This document shows, one piece after another, positions 55,841 through 64,000 of a DNA stretch of 64,000 nucleotides. Numbering within the stretch: the stretch's first letter is position 1; every line of letters starts with the position of its first letter. Made by a program: the position numbers and the translations under genes. This DNA is from Dioctria linearis (lineage: Eukaryota; Arthropoda; Insecta; Diptera; Asilidae): positions 330,489,973-330,553,972 of the forward strand of contig OZ005740.1 in assembly GCA_963930735.1 (NCBI GenBank), written 5' to 3'. Below the pieces are notes generated by a model. That model ran no database searches. It saw only the letters and a list, made by a program, of their open reading frames with translations, and was not told the origin of the DNA.

Positions 55841-56498
55841 GTTGTGGCGGTAGAAGCCTATAGAGAAAACAAGAATTCCTGATACCTATGAATCTCGTGT
55901 AGATGAGAGTGACTTTTCTTGAGGTGTAGCAGGACTGAATATATTCTGGTAAAGGCGATGGGAAGATTTGATTCAATTGAAAACAGCTGTCAAAGGATCT
56001 GGGATGAGTCTTTGATGTAAAAATGGCTTGTTAGAATATTATCGGTGAGACAAAACAAACATGTAAAGAAACAATACCTCGTAATTGGACTAATTCAGTG
56101 AAAATCCATTTTTCTTATGTTGGAATAAAAATGTTTTATTATTTCATTAAATACTATTGTAGTTTTACTAAAATACTTAGTCCAATCGTTAAATAAAAAC
56201 AAAATAACAAATTTTCTCAACTTTTCCATGAAAATTGTATCTGCATTATGATTGTTCGATTCGTATATCTCTTAAATTATAAATTTTGTGCATTTGACAT
56301 TTCAAACTTCTCGAGCTTAAGTCCTTCTTATACCAGTTTTGTACATCTTCTTTTCTCAATAACTCTGTGCCCGCCTCTGTTTCTATATAAGCAGTAATCG
56401 GAGTAAGTTGTTTGCTGTGCAAACTAAAAGGATTAAAGTCTGTTGAAGTCGTGTACAAACTCTAATCAATTTTATAGTATTCTTGTGTAGATATTGAG

Positions 56499-57425
56499 CA
56501 GGGCCGGACTGGGTCTTCAAATCGTCCCGGGAAAATGACAACAAGCCAGCCCCATGGGTCTTAAAAATAACGTTTTTTTCCTACTAAACCAAGCACAAGA
56601 AGAGCAAGCAAAGTTTTCTATGAATATTAGATTCCATGCTAAATAAGAAGAAGACAGAAGAAATTTATACAGGAAATATGTATGGACTAAATATTTGAAA
56701 GATTCGTTGGCCCTTTCACCCTTAAAATTAAAACTAAATAAGGATTTCTCTGTGGAAACAGTATCCGAGAGTCCAAGAATTTTACTCGTTAAGCAGGGCT
56801 GTAACAAGACTAAAGCAAGTTAGCCAGATGTTGAATCGGAGGGGTGCCGCCCGTTCAAGAAAAAAAATTACTAAGGACGAAATAAATAATAATAACAGCA
56901 TTTGCCTTGGACAAATCTACTATTTTTGAATTATAACTGTTTATTTAAATAAATTTTTTGTTTTCGATTTGAACTTACCCGCTTAACAAGGCTGAAGTTA
57001 GTTCATGATCCTGACATGGGAGACACTTTTGACAGTGCTACAAAATTTGTTAAAGATATGGATACACCACCCAAGATACAAGATGATGACCCCAGTATTG
57101 CCAGAAAGCAAAAGCATTGTACACCAGTTTTTGAATCGATTGATGTTCTTTTATTCTAACTGACATGTAGGTACGATATATTGGAACAAATTTCCGAAGA
57201 CTTTGGATTCCTTTCTGTCGATTTTCTTAGCAAAGTGAACGCCGATAGTCTGAGAAAAATCGCTATTGGATTTGCTTCAATAAATTCACGACTACAGCCT
57301 CCAAGAATCCTGTGCATTCCGAGTTTTTTTAATTTTGCCAATGACGATAGCTTCATGTGAACGAAGTTTCAGCAAATTTAAGTTAATAAAAAATTACCTC
57401 TGATCTACAATAGGTCAATATAAAT
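56499..57425 (+). mobile_element. Second hAT relic, internally deleted
   Basis: CAGGGCCGGACTGGG at 56499 is a classic hAT 5' terminal form, followed by 'cgtcccgggaaaatgac'. The transposase remains lie about 500 bp downstream on the same strand, which implies a large internal deletion. The right terminus could not be found. Confidence 0.7.
57000..57425 (+). pseudogene. hAT transposase C-terminus with dimerisation domain
   Basis: Plus-strand words in shifting frames: VHDPDMGDTFDSATKFVKDM near 57002, YDILEQISEDFGFLSVDFLS near 57174, then LPMTIASCERSFSKFKLIKN followed by YL, a stop and STIGQ at 57335-57412. '..PMT.AS.ERSFSKLKLIKNYLRSTIGQ' is the hAT C-terminal dimerisation signature. One stop lies inside it and further shifts lie upstream. 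Catalytic parts are missing. Confidence 0.85.
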
Positions 57426-58310
57426 AGTCGAATGTTGCTGTTTTGTAAACGGGAAAAGAAATGTCAGGAATGCTTATCGTTTTGAGAATACCGGCGCGAA
57501 CTAGAAAAGTCCATCCATAAAATCTTGCACATATTTCTATCAAACTGATTCACCTCAATGTTTTTCAATATATGTATGTATGTCGCAAGAAATTAATATC
57601 AACTAATAATTTTTTATGCCCAATAAATATTATTTACTATTCTTCTTATGATCAATTGTTGCTCAACTTTGTTCAGTGAGCTGATAGATCAACCCACGTC
57701 AGAATAGATAAAGTTAAGTAAAATTATGTTGAGAATTTTATAGATCAAATTTATACGTTTGCCTCAGACACCAAAATAAATCTGGGAAAGGAATGAGCTC
57801 CGCTACTCATTGTTTTTGCATATTTTTTGTAACGGCTTAGAAATTCAATCTCTTTTCACTTACTTATTTAGGTCCAATATAGTAAAATAAAAGCAATGCC
57901 ATTACTTCACCCAATGTGGAACAATTCAGACTTTTCTAATTTTTGGGTACTTTCTAACACTGAAAATTTTTCATAAGTAAAAACTGACTGTAATATACCA
58001 TGACCACGTATACCTATGTATAGTCAATTTCAAAATTGAGTTACATGAAATAAAATGTCTTGATTTTTCAAAAATTGGAAAATAAAAATAAAATTTATAA
58101 ACTGTCTTTATATTTGTTTTCAATTTCGAATTTGTTTTAAAATCACACTCAGGATAAGGTATAGCAAAGCTTTGAAAGCCTAGTTGAATCCTTCTGACAA
58201 AGAACACATTTTCCAGTCGCTTTTCGAAATAAAAATGATATGATGCTAAAAATAATGCTTTAAAAAAATGAATGCCTTTGAAGCCGCGGTACATATAGAA
58301 TATAAGCAGC
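57426..58310. other. Unassigned spacer
   Basis: No gene recognised. A 143-codon minus frame at 57971-58402 overlaps the next MITE and has no motifs. Confidence 0.35.
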
Positions 58311-58504
58311 GTGTTCAACTTTTGGCTGTAGCCAAATTGGTGTGTGCTCTCGAGGCGAAGACAAAGTATCGTGACGTTTCTTTGTTTAACTTTTACCGTC
58401 ACGTAACCTACAAGTTTATTACTGTGTGGATAGCAAAGAGCGGCTTATTTATTAATGGACAATGATATTCAACTATAGCCGGCTATAGCCAAAACTTGAA
58501 CACA
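58311..58504. mobile_element. MITE with GTGTTCAA ends
   Basis: The left end 'gtgttcaacttttggctgtagcc' and the inverted right end 'gtgttcaagttttggctatagcc' differ at two positions over 23 bp. Length is 194 bp, non-coding. A shorter relative is at 27711-27820. Confidence 0.8.
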
Positions 58505-58691
58505 ATCCAAGTATTCTCATTACGAATCACGTTCCACTATTAGTAGATGAAATGCTGTCTATTGTATAGTAGAATAGAGTACAGAGAACACAATACACTC
58601 TCCTCTCTCTGTTTTTTCAATAGAAATGTAGTGGATGAAATTTCGTCACAGCTCATGTATCAACATTTAATGAGAGTAGCTTGTATTCTCT
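58500..58691. mobile_element. MITE family C, copy 3
   Basis: It has the landmarks of copy 1 in the same order: 'caagtattctcattacgaa', 'cacgttccactattag', 'agagaacacaatacactctcctctctctg', 'gaaatttcgtcaca', 'caacatttaatgagagtagcttgtattctctg'. It lies directly beside the GTGTTCAA MITE with almost no sequence between them. Confidence 0.8.
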
Positions 58692-58726
58692 GTACCATGG
58701 GCTCCGCGTCCTGTCAGTGTTTATAA

Positions 58727-58905
58727 ATGTTGTGGGAAATTTCTGGATATTTTTAACTCATAGTTATCCTCTTACCGCATCCGCAACGATCGTCCGTGTG
58801 ATCACGATTAACGCGATGATCACCAGCCCGAACACCACCGGCCCATCGAGCTAGCGTCCGATCGTCCGTCCTCACAGTTCGGCTTTTGTACTGGGTGTTG
58901 CCAAT
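58727..58905. other. GC-richer island of unknown nature
   Basis: 'ccgcatccgcaacgatcgtccgtgtgatcacg' and 'ccaccggcccatcgagctagcgtccgatcg' are rich in CG dinucleotides, unlike the surroundings. On plus the segment begins TGTTGTGGGAAATTTC, which could be an LTR start, but I found no matching end, primer-binding site or partner. Confidence 0.3.
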
Positions 58906-58984
58906 TTTCTGCGATAATAATAATACCAGAAGATTTGAAACTAGAAAACTATGCTAACATTAAATTTCTAGTTAGATTTAACTG

Positions 58985-59386
58985 GAGCAGCAAGCAAATT
59001 ATGGATACTTTTCAAACAGATTAAATGGGGACAAACTTTATAAGAGTTTTTAAATGGATCAAAAGAAAACATTGACGACATTCTTACCAAGTGGATTATC
59101 GTAACCAAAAAATTCAAAGCTGAAGTAATAACCAACAAATTAATGGAAACTATTTACTGGGATTATAAAAGAAGGATTTTAATAGATTTTCTGGATGGGA
59201 AGAAAACAATCGTGACTTCCTATTATGCTGATGAAGTATTGACAGAATTGAAGAAGCATATTCTTCAAGATAAATTCGAGATATTTTAATGAAATTTCGC
59301 TGGAAAATTTGAGATCACTCATTCTACTATAGTCCAAATCTAGCACCGTACGATTGATTTTATTTCCTAAATTAAAGGAACACTTA
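58985..59386 (+). pseudogene. Mariner transposase relic, part before the insertion
   Basis: The frame at about 59076-59289 contains METIYWDYKRRILIDFLDGK and TSYYADEVLTELKKHILQDK, corresponding to '.TVWWD..G.I.IDFL..G.TI...YYA..L..L...I' of mariner transposases. After a deletion that removes the second Asp region ('HDNARPH'), another frame at 59331-59386 reads YSPNLAPYD, the third Asp motif (YSPDLAPSD), and then a decayed block ending KLKEHL. That frame is cut at KEHL by the TIR element starting at 59387. The first Asp region is also missing. Confidence 0.85.
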
Positions 59387-61008
59387 GGCAAGTGCCACGC
59401 CACTGATGTACTGATGTGCTGATTATCAGCAGCACTAATATCTTAATGAGGCATGCCACATTGTAAGGAAGACCGCACACTGCCGAGTCAATTGATTGTC
59501 TAATCAGCGACTGTTCTGTTGACTGACTTGTCATCGAATAATTGATTTTTAATCGTTGCTGATTGACTATCGTAGCACATGTGCATATTGCATCGTCTTC
59601 TGCTAGCTTATGCAGTCAAAGACAATGAGTTTAAGTGGTATTTCGATTTTCTTTAAAATTTCATTGTTGTTAAATACAAAGGAACTGATTTAAAAATTGC
59701 AATTAGAAACATAAACCCTGTAGTAATTTACTATGGTTGAGGAGAAGGAGAAGAAGAAGAAGAAGGATTTCAAGAAAAAGGATGTGGAAAATCCATCCAT
59801 CCTTTCCGAGCATTAACATAAATCTTAGATGTGAATGTATTTAAAATCTAATAAAATAAATGGAACTTCACTTAAAAGTTGAAAATTTCATCAAAGCTGT
59901 AAGATTCCTAAATTGCTGGCGGCTTCGAGGAAATTTACAAATAATACGAATTTTTTCCACTTTAAATTTTCAGGATGTTCTCTTCAGAAAAGCAATAAGA
60001 TCTCACCTCGTAAATATTATATGTGAATCCCTTTTTGAAATGTTTATATAAATATGTACTTTAGTCAGGACAAATTTTATTACGATTTAACAAAAGAAAA
60101 ACCTTTACTTACGACGGCAGCAATCAACAACAATCAACTGATTGATATTAAGGTTGCTGATCCAGACTTGGCACAACAGTCGTCGGTTCGATTCAGTCAG
60201 TTGCCAGTCGTCAACTCCCTTCTGATTTTTTAGTTGCTGACTGACATAAAATAGAACAGTTTGCGGTACCGAACGCTGTCGAGCAAAGTCAACTGACTTT
60301 TTAGTCACCGACTACAGTCGGTGATTGTGCAGTGTGCGATCTACCTAAGAGGTAGTGATGTACTGATGTGATACTGATCTGCTGATAATCAGCAAGTGAC
60401 CTGCATGTTACTGACTTTTACTTACATCACAGTCGATATTCTATTTGCAAACTATAAGTACAAAGTGTTGCTTGTAGAGAAATTTCGTCAAATTGGAAAA
60501 GATGGTATGTTTTTCTTTTTTAATTTTTTATTTAATTAAACGCCGTATTGAAAGTATGAGGGTTTCTGCCAATACGAAACGCTCTTCCAATCAATTTTTG
60601 AAGTTCAAATTTGCAATTTATAATTGGTATTAGCATTGCTTCTTTCCTCCATACACGGAATATAACCCACCTTCCAAGAGGCATTGGGCTTAACATAAAT
60701 GATATATAGTTGGAATTTATCGTTTATCATGAATGATAACTCAATTTTATTATTGATCGTGATTGATAGTTAGATATTGTCCTTCATCATTTATCATGAA
60801 TCATAGTTAGTTCTTCTTCAGCTGTAAATGCAATTAAAAAATCTCGGGGTAATATGTAATGCAGCACATTCCCAATATTTGCGTATGACTTTAATTTGAT
60901 CTAGAATAACCTACTGATGTGATGTCCTTCCAATATATCAGCTGCTGATTATTTTAAAATATCACCATCACTACATCAGTACATCAGTAGTCTGGTGTGG
61001 CACTTGCC
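59387..61008. mobile_element. Harbinger-like MITE inserted in the mariner relic
   Basis: Ends GGCAAGTGCCACGCCA and GGCAAGTGCCACACCA (right, inverted), each followed after a few bases by CTGATGTACTGATGT and farther in by 'taatcagcag'. The trinucleotide TTA flanks both ends (59384-59386 and 61009-61011), the TWA duplication of PIF/Harbinger elements. Excluding the nested element it is about 740 bp and non-coding. Confidence 0.9.
59467..60345. mobile_element. Second Harbinger-like MITE nested in the first
   Basis: The ends GG(A/T)AGA(C/T)CGCACACTGC are inverted to each other, and TAA flanks both (59464-59466 and 60346-60348). Length is 879 bp. The subterminal regions contain 'cagcgactg', 'gttgactgac' and 'caatcaactgattg' words in both orientations. 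The (GAAGAA)-rich stretch at 59740-59775 is internal. No transposase coding. Confidence 0.88.
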
Positions 61009-61011
61009 TTA

Positions 61012-61200
61012 AAGGACACACACTGAAACTCCTTAATAACTGAAGCCGGCAACGCTGTTTCGGCATGATTCAAGAAAAATGATCCTGCGTTATGTGCATG
61101 AAAGGTTTGAGAAGACGGCAACATTGCACGTAAAAAGTACCTCGATAGAGAGGTTACATAACATATGTTCAGAAAAAGAAAATTTAAAAAGTTACAGGAA
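61012..61200 (+). pseudogene. Mariner transposase relic, part after the insertion
   Basis: Directly after the TTA duplication the bases AAGGACACA continue the 'KLKEHL' block with K-D-T, as expected for 'LK.HL.G..F'. So the mariner gene is split exactly at the target site. Further on only weak C-terminal resemblance remains (LRRRQHC near 61113 and RGYI near 61147, where 'C....GDYIE' is expected). Confidence 0.6.
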
Positions 61201-61321
61201 TGTGTTTTAATTTTATAGTAATTAAAGATTTGTTTTTGTTCGTTGTTAATATAAGAATACCTCAAAATTACATCTGGACTGCACTTCAGACATTACGGTA
61301 AAAAAAAACTCTAAACAAGGC

Positions 61322-61760
61322 AATGCAGAAAGACCGAAATAAGAGGTTGGGAGTGAATGAAGTCAGTAAGATTTGCAATATACCAACCAGTTCTCTGAGG
61401 AAGTATTTTTCAATGTGTACCGATTTTTCAACCTTTAGGTCGATCAACAGTTTGTGAGGCTCAGAGAAGACGAGAAAATATTGATTATTCCTAGTAACAT
61501 GAGCTTATGGTTGGCATGGTTGTCAAGGTGTTTTCCAATAAATTGGAAACCATGATATTTTGAACAATCCTGCTATTATCTTCCATATAGATGGGAGTGG
61601 GATACAAGTCAAAAACAAACTAAAGCAGGTATTATGCTTGGAACAGAATACAACATAACCATCCCGCGCGATGATAAAGTGTCAAAATCGCAGTCACCAA
61701 GATGCTGAAAAGAATGGCCATTGGTGACTACGTCAAGATAACATTTCAACGAGTTTTGTT
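61322..61760 (+). pseudogene. pogo-like transposase relic
   Basis: The first block, RNKRLGVNEVSKICNIPTSS followed by LRKYF (about 61336), fits the HTH_psq-type '.GMSLREASK.YNIPKSTL' DNA-binding motif of pogo transposases. 'gtcgatcaacagtttgtgagg' is where 'GRPTVLT..EE' would lie. After a large deletion, PAIIFHIDGSGIQVKNKLKQ (about 61570) matches 'IYN.DE.G......PK.V', which carries the first catalytic Asp. Nothing later is recognisable. Confidence 0.65.
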
Positions 61761-62189
61761 AACTGACAACAATAATTAATTGAAACCGCAAAATCTATTT
61801 TTTTAAGCTTGTTCACCTCCATAATTAAATTTTCTTCGAAACTGTTCAGCTTACAAATTTTTAAAACAAATTGAATATTAATCAGCTGTCAAATGTCAAC
61901 GTGCGGTTAGCTTCTGTCTCATGGCTCCGTTGGCTACGTTCATTTCGCTCACTTCATGGCATTGTCTTATAACTTACTCTTGCGTAATATTTAGTTACTC
62001 TACCTACATGATAGATACTTTGCATTCTGTTCTGCATGTTCAAAAGTAATAAAAAGGGAGAAAAAGTTACTTTAATGCCGCAGATAATTTTTTGACGCCA
62101 ATTTAAATTCTTGAAGGCACCTCAATTTTTGACTTCTAACAAACCCATATACGATCCAAGTTCCATTCTAGATCATTTTTGTATGTTTT

Positions 62190-62867
62190 ATTTTCAGATG
62201 CATTGAATGAGCAGAAATTAAGAAAAGAGACAGATATAGAACAGAGCCCTAGGGCACATCAACATTTATATGCTGTGACTTAAATGTAACACCATCTAAT
62301 ATATTTTGCGACCAGATAAAAAATTTCAATCCATAATAGAAGAGAAGAGGAGAGTCCAAGTACATTAAGTTTGATAAAAACGGTAAGATGCCAAAGAGGT
62401 TCAACTGCCTTTCAAATATCTAGATAGAGAAAACGATTTTGGACTCATCAAAATTGTGAAGACTACGGTTGCTTCCAACGTTCTGTAAGAAAATCAGCAA
62501 GTCTGCAGATGAACGGCTAGACTGGAAGCCAAATTTACGATCGTTGATGAGTTGATTATAGTTTCTATAGATATTTCATTAATTTTAAATTAACGATAGC
62601 TTCAAAAGCTTCGAAAGAATCAAAGTGATTTTAATTTGTCAATAATTTAGGGGATAGCTACTCTCTTCTTTTTTGGAAATGGGCTGAACGTTCGCTAGTT
62701 TCCAAGCAGTTGGAAAGGATCTGTCGAATAAGACAAGTTGAATAGTTTTTGTAGAGGTTTAGCCAAGGATGAGGTTTAATTAACATATATGAGAATTGCT
62801 GCTTTGGAGACGTTGAACCCTTTAAGAACCTTGAACATATCTCTGCTACATAATTTTTGTTTTTCAA
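62190..62867 (-). pseudogene. Jockey/CR1-like LINE RT relic
   Basis: Read from 62867 downward, shifted minus frames give LKGFNVSKA (the usual 'VSKA.GPDGIP' is broken), then LSYSTDPFPTAWKLANVQPI ('GSFP..WK.A.V.PI'). Next come ITLILSKAFEAIVN-like words, a block with NDRKFGFQSSRSSADLL ('QYGFR..RST.DLL'), SLHNFDESKIVFSI and INVDVPQGSVLY ('INAGVPQGSVLSP'). The words SLHN..ESK, WH and LDGVTF strongly recall the LINE at 48500-49925, so both are probably one family inserted in opposite orientations. Many stops, inactive. Confidence 0.75.
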
Positions 62868-64000
62868 AATATTTTTTGTGAGTCTACATTACTGCATTAG
62901 TAAATATTTCAACGAAAATATAAATTCTACACTGGCTATCATTTTTCCAATTTTCAAATTATTGCGAATATATTAGCATATTTTTGTTGCCACACAGTCC
63001 ACACAAATAAAGAGCAATCTAACATTCCCAAAACATATAAAAACTCAATTCAAAAATACCAACGAGAGCAAATAAACAATTATCTCGGATGCGGAAAAAA
63101 GTTCGAACAACAATTCGATTCGACAAATTATGAATTTATTTGCATAAAAAATTCTTCAAATATTACATACTCGTACATAGTTGCTATGACCGAATAAGAT
63201 GAAGTGTCAAATTTCAGTTAAAAATCATCTCAACCTACATAATCCAATTATACTATGAAAAAAAAAACAAAAAAGCAAACAAAAAAAAAGCAAACAAAAA
63301 AAACAAAAGCCTTCAAGAAGTACAAACAGGCAAACTATAGCCTTTTAGTGAGTGATCTTTGCAAGATCAGAATATTCATAGAAGAAAAAAATCTTGGTGT
63401 TAAGATCATTGATATCACACGATCAGTAAAATAAATAGCACCGCGATCTACAGTCAAGAAAGCTCTCAGGTTAACAAGCGGACAGAATTAATTCGTCACA
63501 CTCGGTTTCAAGAGGTGGACTCATCTCTAACAGGCCAAAGAATAAGTAAGAAGTAGACGACGACGTTACTGACTGATGGCTAGCGCTAGCGAAGACGTCT
63601 CGGTTATATAGATAAAGATAGAATCATAGAATAAAAATATAAAGGCACTTGTTCGAAGGCCACGAACGCATTTATAAATATACTATATAAGACAAGCAGT
63701 ATGTACATCAGGGACCTTGATGGACAGCATAGATGTTCGGACTTATAGAAATGCAGACTAATTATTGCTAGACTTGAAATAGTTATAGTTAGTTATGTAT
63801 GCATAGGAGCTGAACGCGTAAATTAAGAATTTGCATAAGAATAGGTTTTTGTACTGAGAAAATCTGTACGTGAGACTAAAATTAATTCTTCTTTTAGAAT
63901 AGAAGTTCAGAGAAGCAAATATTGAAAAGTGTGATAAAATCTTTAAATTAAGTAGTACCTACCACGTAGCGAGTTAGAGCAATGGATTTTCAAATGGTTT
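62868..64000. other. Unassigned spacer
   Basis: An A-rich low-complexity stretch lies at 63257-63310 ('aaaaaaaacaaaaaagcaaac' type). 63540-63600 is less AT-rich ('ggctagcgctagcgaagacg', a short palindrome). No gene recognised up to the window edge. Confidence 0.4.

Noticed and set aside
57971..58402. 143-codon minus-strand open frame
   Set aside because: It runs into the MITE at 58311-58504 and has no recognisable domain.
58511..58700. CT-rich tracts as a GAGA-type regulatory element
   Set aside because: The same tract is an internal part of all MITE family C copies, so repeat origin explains it.

Overview
This is AT-rich eukaryotic DNA, almost certainly from an arthropod and most likely an insect. 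Every coding match I can read belongs to an arthropod-type transposable element. The spacer is rich in homopolymers, CA/GAT microsatellites and the tacatatgtatg / taggtaggta words common in insect genomes. I cannot assign the order with confidence. I found no host protein-coding gene I can name, no rRNA, no intact tRNA, no CRISPR array and no bacterial-style operon. The window is an intergenic or intronic transposon graveyard. Two weak exon candidates (near 8.85 kb and 22.15-22.37 kb) are the only hints of host genes.

Layout. 0.7-2.5 kb: two non-LTR retrotransposon (LINE) fragments head to tail, one Jockey/CR1-like RT and one RT-tail plus RNase H. 2.6-3.3 kb: a dispersed repeat (family A) that recurs at 26.7-27.1 kb (inverted) and inside a Helitron-like element at 32-33.7 kb. 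3.4-10.5 kb: unassigned AT-rich spacer. 10.5-11.2 kb: a foldback-like element with 21-bp subrepeats and an IS630/Tc1-like core. 11.9-13.3 kb: a 1378-bp terminal-inverted-repeat (TIR) element without coding capacity. 14.0-15.5 kb: a Tc1-like scrap and an AGTACTT-rich TIR element. 19.6-20.6 kb: a complete but defective mariner-like element with DD41D spacing. 24.4-25.45 kb: a LINE RT/RNase H relic on the minus strand. 27.7-28.6 kb: small TIR elements and a palindrome with hammerhead-ribozyme-like cores. 29.7-31.0 kb: a complete-ended Tc1/mariner relic. 31.4-34.5 kb: a MITE, a Helitron-like element carrying a nested MITE, and another MITE. 37.1-41.9 kb: a hAT relic interrupted by about 2.5 kb that holds a 481-bp tandem duplication and a 5'-truncated LINE with a still-open frame and a T29 tract. 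42.8-43.7 kb: a second DD41D-type transposase relic. 46-50 kb: a 188-bp tandem repeat and two LINE fragments. 53.9-54.5 kb: a TIR element. 56.5-57.4 kb: a second hAT relic. 58.3-61.2 kb: two adjacent MITEs, then a mariner relic split by a Harbinger-like MITE that itself holds another. 61.3-62.9 kb: a pogo-like relic and a LINE relic on the minus strand.

The elements do not form a working system. Their value is as a stratigraphic record: nested insertions with readable target-site duplications give the relative order of events. The most recent-looking insertion is the LINE at 40.3-41.1 kb. The least explained structures are the hammerhead-like palindrome, the 21-bp-repeat foldback element and the 15-bp direct repeat around the LINE. 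All domain calls come from reading translations by eye, without database search.
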